Positions 34,645 to 41,764 of a DNA stretch of 64,000 nucleotides are shown here, piece after piece. The translations under genes were made by a program, and so were the position numbers. This stretch comes from Nocardioides marinus. GTDB taxonomy: Bacteria; Pseudomonadota; Alphaproteobacteria; Rhodobacterales; Rhodobacteraceae. The notes beneath the pieces were generated by a model. That model saw only the letters and a program-made list of their open reading frames with translations, had not been told where the DNA came from and did not search any database. The stretch spans positions 124,001 through 188,000 of the forward strand of contig JAHVJD010000007.1 of the NCBI GenBank assembly GCA_019801415.1, in the 5' to 3' direction. Numbering within the stretch: the stretch's first letter is position 1; each line of letters opens with the position of its first letter.

Positions 34645-36993
34645 ATGAGCAGTTTTGACGAAATGGACGCCTTTGAGGGCGCATCGCTGTCGGCCCGGGC
34701 CATGCAGGCGCGGCCGATGCCCTATCTGGACAGCCTCAACCCGGCGCAGCGCGAGGCGGTGGAATGTCTGGACGGTCCGGTCCTGATGCTGGCAGGCGCC
34801 GGCACCGGCAAGACCAAGGCGCTGACCACCCGCATCGTGCATCTTCTCAGCACCGGCCGGGCGCGGCCCAATGAGATCCTGTCGGTGACCTTCACCAACA
34901 AGGCCGCGCGCGAGATGAAGGAGCGGGTCGGCGGCATGCTCGGCCAGGCGGTCGAGGGAATGCCCTGGCTTGGCACCTTCCACTCCATCTGCGTCAAGCA
35001 GCTGCGCCGCCACGCCGAGCTGGTCGGGCTGAAATCGAATTTCACCATCCTCGACACCGACGACCAGATCCGCCTGTTGAAGCAACTGGTTCAGGCCGCG
35101 GGCGTGGACGACAAACGCTGGCCCGCACGGATGCTGGCGGGCATCATCGACGACTGGAAGAACCGCGCCCTGACGCCCGACCATGTGCCCTCGGCCGATG
35201 CGGGGGCCTACAACAACCGCGGCATTGAATTCTACGCCCAGTACCAGACCCGCCTGCGCGAGCTGAACGCAGTCGATTTCGGTGACCTGCTCTTGCACAT
35301 GGTGACGATTTTCCAGAACCACGGGGATGTGCTGGAGCAGTATCAGCGCTGGTTCCGCTACATCATGGTGGACGAATACCAGGATACCAACGTCGCCCAG
35401 TACCTCTGGCTGCGGCTCTTGGCGGGGGCACACAAGAATATCTGCTGCGTCGGCGACGACGACCAGTCGATCTACGGCTGGCGCGGTGCCGAAGTGGGCA
35501 ACATCCTGCGGTTTGAAAAGGATTTTCCCGGCGCCATGGTGGTCCGGCTGGAGCAGAACTACCGCTCCACCGGTCATATCCTGGCCGCCGCCGCGGGCGT
35601 CATTCGCGGCAATCAGGGGCGTCTTGGCAAGGAGCTGTGGACCGATGCCGGTGACGGCGAAAAGGTTCGCCTGATCGGCCATTGGGACGGCGAGGAAGAG
35701 GCCCGCTGGATCGGCGAGGAGATCGAGGCGATGCAGCGCGGCACCCGCGGCCAGCGCCCCATCGGCCTCAACAGCATGGCGATTCTCGTCCGTGCCTCGC
35801 ACCAGATGCGCGCGTTCGAGGATCGCTTCCTCACCATCGGCCTGCCATACCGCGTGATCGGCGGCCCGCGCTTCTATGAGCGGCTCGAGATTCGCGATGC
35901 CATGGCCTATTTCCGCGTCGTGACCTCGCCCGAGGACGATCTGGCGTTCGAGCGCATCGTCAACACGCCCAAGCGCGGCCTTGGCGACAAGGCGCAGCAG
36001 ACCATCCAGATCATCGCCCGCGAAAACGGTGTGTCATTGGTCGAGGGCGCGCGGCTGGCGGTCGAGTCGGGCCAGATCAAGGGCAAGGGCGCGGGCAAGC
36101 TGCGCGAGCTGGTCGACAGCATCGCCCGCTGGGGTCGCATGGCCGACGATGGCGACATCAGCCACATGGAACTGGCCGAGATCATCCTCGATGAAAGCGG
36201 CTATACCGCCCATTGGCAGAACGACAAGAACCCGGATTCGCCCGGCCGCCTCGAAAACCTCAAGGAACTGGTCAAGGCGCTGGAGAACTTTGAAAACCTT
36301 CAGGGCTTCCTCGAACACGTCAGCCTGGTGATGGACAATGACAAGCAGGACGCGGACGAAAAGGTGTCGATCATGACCCTGCACGCGGCCAAGGGGCTGG
36401 AATTCCCCGCCGTCTTCCTGCCGGGCTGGGAGGACGGGTTGTTCCCCTCGCAGCGCTCGATGGATGAAAGCGGCCAGAAGGGGCTCGAGGAAGAGCGCCG
36501 CCTCGCCTATGTCGGCATCACGCGGGCCGAGGAAGTCTGCACCATCTCCTTTGCCGGCAACCGCCGGGTGTTCGGCCAGTGGCAGTCGCAACTGCCCTCG
36601 CGCTTCATCGACGAGCTGCCCGAGGAGCACGTTGAGGTGCTGACCGGCAGCGGCTATGGCGTCGGCGCGGCGGGGGCATCTGATTACGGCGTGCGCTCCA
36701 CCATCGAGGACAAGATGGCACAGGCCGACGGCTACAACTCGCCGGGCTGGAAGCGGCTGCAGGCGCGCTCCGGCCAGCGCGGGCTGAGCCAGCCCAAGGA
36801 AAGCCGCCACCAGGTGATCGATCTGACCGCCACCTCCAGCTTCACCCTGGGCGAGCGGGTGTTCCACCAGAAATTCGGCTACGGCGCGATTCTCGGCATC
36901 GAAGGTGACAAGCTGGAAGTCGATTTCGAGAAGGCCGGTCCGAAGAAGGTCGTGGCCCGCTTCGTTTCGGCAGCGGACGACATCCCGTTCTGA
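34645..36993 (+). CDS. uvrD: UvrD/PcrA-type ATP-dependent DNA helicase
   Basis: This encodes 782 residues, superfamily 1 helicase. Motifs run Q (LNPAQREAVE), I (AGAGTGKTKAL), Ia (TFTNKAAREMKERV), II (VDEYQDTN), III (GDDDQSIYGWRGA), IV (LEQNYRST), V (VSIMTLHAAKGLEF) and VI (RRLAYVGITRAEE). The C-terminal 70 residues form a Tudor-like PcrA tail (GERVFHQKFGYGAI). It acts in nucleotide excision and mismatch repair and strips RecA. The LexA box upstream suggests damage induction. UvrD versus PcrA naming is a matter of convention. Confidence 0.93.
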   Translation: MSSFDEMDAFEGASLSARAMQARPMPYLDSLNPAQREAVECLDGPVLMLAGAGTGKTKALTTRIVHLLSTGRARPNEILSVTFTNKAAREMKERVGGMLGQAVEGMPWLGTFHSICVKQLRRHAELVGLKSNFTILDTDDQIRLLKQLVQAAGVDDKRWPARMLAGIIDDWKNRALTPDHVPSADAGAYNNRGIEFYAQYQTRLRELNAVDFGDLLLHMVTIFQNHGDVLEQYQRWFRYIMVDEYQDTNVAQYLWLRLLAGAHKNICCVGDDDQSIYGWRGAEVGNILRFEKDFPGAMVVRLEQNYRSTGHILAAAAGVIRGNQGRLGKELWTDAGDGEKVRLIGHWDGEEEARWIGEEIEAMQRGTRGQRPIGLNSMAILVRASHQMRAFEDRFLTIGLPYRVIGGPRFYERLEIRDAMAYFRVVTSPEDDLAFERIVNTPKRGLGDKAQQTIQIIARENGVSLVEGARLAVESGQIKGKGAGKLRELVDSIARWGRMADDGDISHMELAEIILDESGYTAHWQNDKNPDSPGRLENLKELVKALENFENLQGFLEHVSLVMDNDKQDADEKVSIMTLHAAKGLEFPAVFLPGWEDGLFPSQRSMDESGQKGLEEERRLAYVGITRAEEVCTISFAGNRRVFGQWQSQLPSRFIDELPEEHVEVLTGSGYGVGAAGASDYGVRSTIEDKMAQADGYNSPGWKRLQARSGQRGLSQPKESRHQVIDLTATSSFTLGERVFHQKFGYGAILGIEGDKLEVDFEKAGPKKVVARFVSAADDIPF

Positions 36994-37061
36994 GCGACGC
37001 GCGGCCCTGAACGCGTTGGATAAGCCTCTTCACGACAGATAAATGCCCCGGCATGGCCGGG

Positions 37062-37089
37062 GGATCGGATCGCCTTGGCGATCCGATCC
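37062..37089. repeat. Perfect 13-bp inverted repeat
   Basis: GGATCGGATCGCC, two T, GGCGATCCGATCC. It lies 70 bases after the helicase stop. There is no T tract on the plus strand. Confidence 0.9.
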
Positions 37090-37095
37090 GGGCGC

Positions 37096-37136
37096 GGCAG
37101 CGGCGGCGGGCAGCAGGGCTGCCCGCCGCCGCTGCC
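37096..37136. repeat. Perfect 19-bp inverted repeat
   Basis: Arms 37096-37114 and 37118-37136 pair without mismatch around a 3-base loop and consist almost only of G and C. With the neighbouring palindrome it could stop transcription from both sides or form a cruciform. Confidence 0.9.
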
Positions 37137-37214
37137 CTTCATTGCAAAGTTCTGGCGCAAAGTGGCCTGTCCGGCGCGGGCAAGGACTGGGTCGCGGATG
37201 TCTGAAAATACAAA

Positions 37215-37253
37215 AACGGCGGCGCCCAGGGAGGAGGAGGGGGCACCGCCGTT
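37215..37253 (-). ncRNA. CcsR-type small RNA hairpin 4 with terminator
   Basis: On the minus strand the stem ACGGCGG..GCCC/GGGC..CCGCCGT exposes CCTCCTCCTCCCT in the loop and is followed by TTTTTGTATTTT. It is the last of four tandem hairpins behind the DUF1127 gene and probably carries the common terminator. Confidence 0.8.
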
Positions 37254-37261
37254 CTGTCATA

Positions 37262-37293
37262 CACCGGGATTAAGGGAGGAGGAGGTCCCGGTG
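37262..37293 (-). ncRNA. CcsR-type small RNA hairpin 3
   Basis: On the minus strand the perfect 8-bp stem CACCGGGA/TCCCGGTG has the loop CCTCCTCCCTTAA. A small extra hairpin (CCGGC/GCCGG, 37302-37316) separates it from hairpin 2. Confidence 0.8.
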
Positions 37294-37324
37294 ATCCAAG
37301 CCCGGCTTTCGGCCGGTATAGGGT

Positions 37325-37358
37325 GCGGCGGCATCAGGGAGGAGGAGGATGCCACCGC
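37325..37358 (-). ncRNA. CcsR-type small RNA hairpin 2
   Basis: On the minus strand the stem GCGG-GGCATC/GATGCC-CCGC has one mismatch and a loop with CCTCCTCCCT. Confidence 0.8.
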
Positions 37359-37364
37359 GTAGTA

Positions 37365-37397
37365 CAGGCTCTTCAAGGGAGGAGGAGAAAGAGCCTG
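37365..37397 (-). ncRNA. CcsR-type small RNA hairpin 1
   Basis: On the minus strand the perfect 9-bp stem CAGGCTCTT/AAGAGCCTG has the loop CTCCTCCTCCCTTGA. It starts 7 bases after the DUF1127 stop, as in the Rhodobacter CcsR operon. Confidence 0.8.
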
Positions 37398-37404
37398 ATC
37401 TCTG

Positions 37405-37614
37405 TTATTCGTTTTCGTAAGCCGCCTGATAGGCGATACGCTTGATTTCGGAACGGTGCAGACCCAGGTCCGCCAGCTCGCGGCCGCTCAGCTCCGACAG
37501 TTCCTTGACGGTCTGGCGGTACAGGCGGTAACGGGCGAATTTCGCCATCAGGCCGTCCAGTGCAGCAAAAGGCGACGCCAGTTTCACTGCGGTGATCTGT
37601 TGTGCTGCTGCCAT
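37405..37614 (-). CDS. DUF1127 protein, host gene of the CcsR sRNAs (CcaF1-like)
   Basis: This encodes 69 residues ending in the DUF1127 motif TVKELSELSGRELADLGLHRSEIKRIAY, Arg-rich and likely RNA-contacting. In Rhodobacter sphaeroides the equivalent small gene is co-transcribed with CcsR1-4 under stress sigma factors and influences RNA fate. GAAGGAACC before ATG 37614 supports the start. The order gene then four CCUCCUCCC hairpins is the same here. Confidence 0.88.
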   Translation of the reverse strand: MAAAQQITAVKLASPFAALDGLMAKFARYRLYRQTVKELSELSGRELADLGLHRSEIKRIAYQAAYENE

Positions 37615-37965
37615 CTTTTCGGTTCCTTCGTCTTGCCGTCCGGCCGTTTCGTCCTGCGCCCCAGTGGCGCTTCTTGTGATACAATTTACGGATATGCTGC
37701 GGACGCACAATCCCGTGTCTGGTCAATGCCGCTATGCAGCAAATGCATGGGTGGAAGCCGCTACCGTTCTGATAGTGCCGGATTTTTTGGCATCACCTTT
37801 GTGATGTGCCGCGGATCTCGGCGCAGGCTTGCATGGATTGCATAGGGGAACTGGCGTCAATCTTGACAGGTCTTTGCACGGTCTGGCCCCGGGGCTGTCG
37901 TCGCGGCTTCCATCGCCTCGACTCGCTGCATATATATGTGTCGGTCAAGAAGCAGGAGAGCAGCC
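37615..37965. promoter_or_regulatory. Divergent promoter region between the DUF1127 gene and mrp
   Basis: These 351 bases hold no gene. On the minus strand TTGTGC-N16-TAAATT (about 37682-37709) could drive the DUF1127-CcsR transcript. On the plus strand the stretch TATATATATG (37930-37939) lies 30 bases before the mrp ATG. Confidence 0.35.
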
Positions 37966-39030
37966 ATGCCGGTCACCCAGGAACAGATTCACGCAGCGCT
38001 GGAGCGTCTGCAGCTGCCGGACGGCGGCACGCTGGTGTCGCGCGACATGCTGCGCGCCCTGCGCATCGAGGACGGCAAGGTCAGCTTCGTGATCGAAGCG
38101 CCCAGCCCCGAGGTGGCCAAGCAGATGGAACCGCTGCGCCGCGCCGCCGAGGCCGCGGTGGCGGAGCTGGCGGGGGTCAGCGACGTCTCGGTGGCGCTGA
38201 CCGCCCATGCGGCGCAGCAGCCTGCGCCCAGCCTCAAGGTCGGCGGTCATCCCAAGCCGCAGGCGGAGCCGCTGAAACCGGCGGGGGTGAAGCGCATTCT
38301 GGCAGTGGCCTCGGGCAAGGGCGGCGTGGGCAAATCCACCGTGGCCTCCAACCTCGCCGTGGCGCTGGCCAGGCAGGGCCGCAAGGTGGGCCTGCTGGAC
38401 GCCGACATCTACGGACCCTCGCAGCCCCGCATGATGGGCGCAAAGGGGCGCCCGGCCAGCCCTGACGGCAAGATCATCGAGCCGCTGCACGCCCATGGCG
38501 TCACTCTTATGTCGATCGGCTTCATGCTGGAGGAGGGCAAGGCGGTAGTCTGGCGCGGCCCGATGCTGATGGGCGCGTTGCAGCAGATGCTGGGCCAGGT
38601 CAACTGGGGCGAGCTGGACGTGCTGATCGTCGACCTGCCGCCCGGCACCGGCGACGTGCAGCTGACGCTGTGCACCCGGGCCGAGCTGACCGGCGCCATC
38701 GTCGTCTCCACGCCGCAGGACGTCGCGCTGCTGGACGCGCGCAAGGCGATGGACATGTTCAAGACGCTGAAGACCCCGGTGCTGGGGCTGATCGAGAACA
38801 TGTCCTTCTTTACCTGCCCGGATTGCGGCGGCGAACATCATATCTTTGGTCACGGCGGTGTCGCGGCCGAGGCCGAAGGGCTGGGCCTGCCGCTGCTGGG
38901 CGCGCTGCCGATTGATCTCGAAACCCGTCTGGCGGGCGATGGTGGCACCCCGATTGCGGCGGGGGATGGGCCGATGGCCCAGGCCTACGCCCGGATCGCC
39001 GAAGGGCTGGTCAAGGGCGGCATGGCCTGA
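37966..39030 (+). CDS. mrp: Mrp/ApbC iron-sulfur cluster carrier ATPase
   Basis: This encodes 354 residues. An N-terminal MIP18-like domain (residues 1-80) is joined by a Pro-rich linker to a P-loop ATPase with deviant Walker A VASGKGGVGKSTVASNLA, LDADIYGPSQP, VDLPPGTGDVQLTL, and the Cys pair FTCPDCGG that holds the bridging Fe-S cluster in the dimer. It delivers [4Fe-4S] clusters to apo-proteins. AGCAGGAG precedes the ATG. It ends at an intrinsic terminator. Confidence 0.93.
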   Translation: MPVTQEQIHAALERLQLPDGGTLVSRDMLRALRIEDGKVSFVIEAPSPEVAKQMEPLRRAAEAAVAELAGVSDVSVALTAHAAQQPAPSLKVGGHPKPQAEPLKPAGVKRILAVASGKGGVGKSTVASNLAVALARQGRKVGLLDADIYGPSQPRMMGAKGRPASPDGKIIEPLHAHGVTLMSIGFMLEEGKAVVWRGPMLMGALQQMLGQVNWGELDVLIVDLPPGTGDVQLTLCTRAELTGAIVVSTPQDVALLDARKAMDMFKTLKTPVLGLIENMSFFTCPDCGGEHHIFGHGGVAAEAEGLGLPLLGALPIDLETRLAGDGGTPIAAGDGPMAQAYARIAEGLVKGGMA

Positions 39031-39073
39031 TCGCCCCGCGGCCAACCCGGCTGCCTTTCGTATTTCTGCACAG

Positions 39074-39099
39074 CGGCCCGTCTTTCGGCGGGCCGTTTT
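39074..39099 (+). terminator. Intrinsic terminator of mrp
   Basis: CGGCCCG pairs with CGGGCCG over an 8-base loop, then four T. Confidence 0.75.
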
Positions 39100-39222
39100 G
39101 TGTTGCCCGCGCCGCCGGTGGGCGCCGACAGGGCCGCCGTTTCGGGAGGCGGAATGGGCCGGGATGGGATCGCCTGCCGGATCCGGGGCGGTCTGGCCCT
39201 TCCGGCGGCGGAGGGCTGCGCA

Positions 39223-39293
39223 TGGGACCACTGGGAAACCGTGGGAAGATTGGGAAACGACGGGACAGGCGGGAATTCATGGGCGGCATGGGA
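39223..39293 (+). repeat. Eight TGGGA-type direct repeats with alternating 9/10-bp spacing (MraZ-box-like array)
   Basis: Units start at 39223, 39232, 39242, 39251, 39261, 39270, 39280 and 39289. Five read TGGGA, two CGGGA and one TGGGC. Steps alternate 9 and 10, so the array is four tandem 19-bp pairs. E. coli MraZ binds TGGGN repeats spaced 10 bp apart before its own gene, so this is read as an enlarged MraZ target, about 620 bp from mraZ. Confidence 0.65.
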
Positions 39294-39430
39294 ATTCATG
39301 GCCATCTCGCGCGCACTTTCAGCTTGCCGTTGCGAATCACTCGGTGTTGAACCGTGGAAAAGGGCCGGTTTTGCTGCGAAGGTTGGGCTGATTGCGGAAC
39401 ATGACGCGAACATTCTTGAATCGGCGATGC

Positions 39431-39460
39431 CGGGATCAGGAATCGCGGGAAACTATGGGA
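39431..39460 (+). repeat. Second, smaller TGGGA cluster nearer to mraZ
   Basis: CGGGA at 39431, CGGGA at 39446 and TGGGA at 39456; the last two are 10 bp apart. An inverted pair, TCCCA at 39627 and TCCCT at 39637, also 10 bp apart, lies further on. The words ACTATGGGAA (39453-39462) and TTCCCATAGT (39626-39635) are inverted copies. Confidence 0.5.
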
Positions 39461-39905
39461 AAAAATATCTCTCTGCAATCTGGATCTATATCTAGTGTTT
39501 GCGGAGAGTTTGCGCACCACAGAAGCTAAGATGGGGCCGAAATGAGGGAGATTCTGCTGCGAATCTCCTTCAATTTCTGCAAGAGTCCAGAGGGTTTGGG
39601 CAGAAAATGGTTGCAGGGCCATCAATTCCCATAGTATCCCTAATTCATCGACGGAAACGAGGGACGGGGCGCCAAACGACCCCAGACCACAAAAACAAAA
39701 GCAGGTTTCATACAGGCCTTCGCTTTCCTCGAAAAACAGAGATCCGGCGCGCGGGCGAGCAGACATCCCCCCAGGTGGCGCGCGCAGTCGGACATCCCGC
39801 AAGGCGGGCCAAGGCGGCGGGTTGATCAGTGGCAGCAGATCAACCCGCCCCTTTTCATTCTGGGGGACGGATCAACGCGAGGGACGCGCGAAAAAGGACG
39901 GTAGA

Positions 39906-40409
39906 TTGGGCCGCAGGTTCAGAGGCGAAAGCCACCACAAGGTGGACAGCAAGGGGCGGGTGTCAATCCCGGCCTCTTTTCGCCGTGTGCTGGAGGCATC
40001 CGATCCCAACTGGCAGCCCGACCGCAACCCGGAATTGGTGATTGTCTACGGTGACCATCGCCGCAAGTTCCTGGAGTGCTATACTATAGAGGCAATCGAG
40101 GAGGTCGACGCCAAGATCGACCGCCTGCCGCGCGGCTCCATGCAACGCAAGATGCTGCAGCGGATGTTTCATGGTCAGTCCTTCCCGACCAACGTGGATG
40201 AGACCGGCCGCCTGGTGCTGCCTGCCAAGCTGCGCCAGAAAATCGGTCTCGAGGGCGAGGCCTTCTTCATCGCGGCGGGGGATACCTTCCAGATCTGGAA
40301 GCCCGAAACCTACGAGGAAGAAGAGCTGGCCCAGACCGAGAAGTGGATGGAGGAACTGCCGGAAGACTTCGATCCGATGCAATTCCTTGATGGCGACGGA
40401 GACATTTAA
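39906..40409 (+). CDS. mraZ: Division/cell-wall cluster regulator MraZ
   Basis: This encodes 167 residues from a TTG start, giving (M)GRRFRGESHHKVDSKGRVSIP. Family members begin exactly here, and AAGGACGG lies about 9 bases upstream; no ATG fits. Two SpoVT/AbrB-like halves are seen: DSKGRVSIPASFRRVLE and DETGRLVLPAKLRQKIG. MraZ is a ring-forming DNA-binding protein that regulates its own operon. The rsmH ATG follows after 3 bases. Confidence 0.93.
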   Translation: MGRRFRGESHHKVDSKGRVSIPASFRRVLEASDPNWQPDRNPELVIVYGDHRRKFLECYTIEAIEEVDAKIDRLPRGSMQRKMLQRMFHGQSFPTNVDETGRLVLPAKLRQKIGLEGEAFFIAAGDTFQIWKPETYEEEELAQTEKWMEELPEDFDPMQFLDGDGDI

Positions 40410-40412
40410 GAC

Positions 40413-41408
40413 ATGACCCAGGACCAGACAGCTGCCAATGGTCCCCATATTCCGGTTCTGCTGCGTCCGCTGCTCAAGGCGGTTGCCCCGGTGTCGGGGC
40501 GCTGGCTGGATGGCACCTTCGGCGCTGGCGGCTATACCCGTGGCCTGCTGGAGGCCGGGGCCGAACAGGTCATCGGCGTCGACCGCGACCCGCTTGCCTT
40601 CGAACTCGCGAAAGCCTGGGCGGGAGATTATGGCGACCGGCTGATCCTGCAACCGGGTGTGTTTTCGCGCATGGATGAATACGCCCAGGATCTCGATGGC
40701 GTGGTGCTCGACCTCGGCGTTTCCTCGATGCAGCTGGACCTGGCCGAGCGCGGCTTTTCCTTCATGAAGGATGGCCCGCTGGACATGCGGATGTCGCAAT
40801 CCGGCCCCTCCGCCGCCGATCTGATCGCCGAGCTGAGCGAGGCGCAGATTGCCGACATCCTGTTCCACTACGGCGAAGAGCGCGCCAGCCGCCGCATCGC
40901 CAAGGCGATCGTGCGCGAACGCACGGTGGAGCCGATCACCACCACGCTGCGTCTGGCCAAGATCATCGAAAGCTGCCTGCCGCGCCCCAAGCCGGGCCAG
41001 TCGCACCCGGCGACCCGCAGCTTCCAGGGGCTGCGCATCGCGGTGAATGCCGAATACGAGGAGCTGTTCGAGGGCCTTCTGGCCGCCGAGCGGGCGCTGA
41101 AGCCGGGCGGGCTTCTGGCCGTGGTCACGTTCCACTCGGTCGAGGATCGCATGGTGAAACGTTTCTTCCAGCATCGCGCGGGCAAGACCGGTCGCGCCAA
41201 CCGTTACGCGCCCGAGCAGGCCGAAGCCCCCGCGCAATTCGAGCTGGTCACCCGCAAGGCCGTCGGTCCCGATGAGCAGGAACTGGCAGAGAACCCGCGC
41301 AGCCGCAGCGCCCGCCTGCGGGTCGGACGCCGCACCGCGGCCGCGCCGGGGCCGATCTCGGCCAAGGAACTGGGCATGCCACAACTGAAGGAGGGCAACG
41401 GTCGATGA
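40413..41408 (+). CDS. rsmH: 16S rRNA (cytosine(1402)-N(4))-methyltransferase RsmH (MraW)
   Basis: This encodes 331 residues: [13 protein letters not shown] at the N-terminus, SAM-binding [14 protein letters not shown], the family block [20 protein letters not shown], and late [17 protein letters not shown]. It methylates the 30S P site. It overlaps ftsL by 4 bp. Confidence 0.96.
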   Translation: MTQDQTAANGPHIPVLLRPLLKAVAPVSGRWLDGTFGAGGYTRGLLEAGAEQVIGVDRDPLAFELAKAWAGDYGDRLILQPGVFSRMDEYAQDLDGVVLDLGVSSMQLDLAERGFSFMKDGPLDMRMSQSGPSAADLIAELSEAQIADILFHYGEERASRRIAKAIVRERTVEPITTTLRLAKIIESCLPRPKPGQSHPATRSFQGLRIAVNAEYEELFEGLLAAERALKPGGLLAVVTFHSVEDRMVKRFFQHRAGKTGRANRYAPEQAEAPAQFELVTRKAVGPDEQELAENPRSRSARLRVGRRTAAAPGPISAKELGMPQLKEGNGR

Positions 41409-41764
41409 AATCCCTGCTTTATGTCGCCACCTGCCTGACCGTTCTGGCGTTGGCTTTCTGGGCCTACCGCGAGAATTACGCCACTCAGGAGGTGCTGAAG
41501 GAAACCCGCGCCCTGCGCCAGCAGATCGGTGCCGCCAAGGTGCGGCTGGGGGTGCTGCGGGCGGAATGGGCCTATCTCAACCGGCCGGAGCGGCTGCGGG
41601 ACCTGGCCGAGCTGAACTTTGATCGCCTGGGGTTGCTGCCGCTGCGCCCGGACCAGTTTGGCCGGGTGGACGAGGTCTCCTACCCGGTGCCGCCTGAACT
41701 GGACCTCAGCAATGGCATCGAGGTCTCGGGCCTGAATGCCGCCGCCGCAGGAGGACACCCATGA
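41405..41764 (+). CDS. ftsL: Cell division protein FtsL
   Basis: This encodes 119 residues, a short cytoplasmic tip, one membrane segment ([17 protein letters not shown]) and a periplasmic coiled coil ([30 protein letters not shown]) ending in an NRPERL motif that typifies FtsL. It acts with FtsB and FtsQ to recruit and activate FtsWI. It overlaps both neighbours by 4 bp (ATGA). Confidence 0.9.
   Translation: MKSLLYVATCLTVLALAFWAYRENYATQEVLKETRALRQQIGAAKVRLGVLRAEWAYLNRPERLRDLAELNFDRLGLLPLRPDQFGRVDEVSYPVPPELDLSNGIEVSGLNAAAAGGHP

Larger units (their letters stand above)
39100..39905. other. Long non-coding region upstream of mraZ
   Basis: About 800 bases have no credible gene; frames present lack ribosome sites and family features. 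The base composition falls to AT-richer values from 39450 to 39700 (TATATCTAG, AATTCATC). It carries clustered TGGGA repeats, listed separately, and must contain the dcw promoter. Confidence 0.6.

Noticed and set aside
39499-39825. 108-codon frame in the mraZ upstream region
   Set aside because: It has basic, low-complexity wording, no good start site, and lies in the regulatory region.
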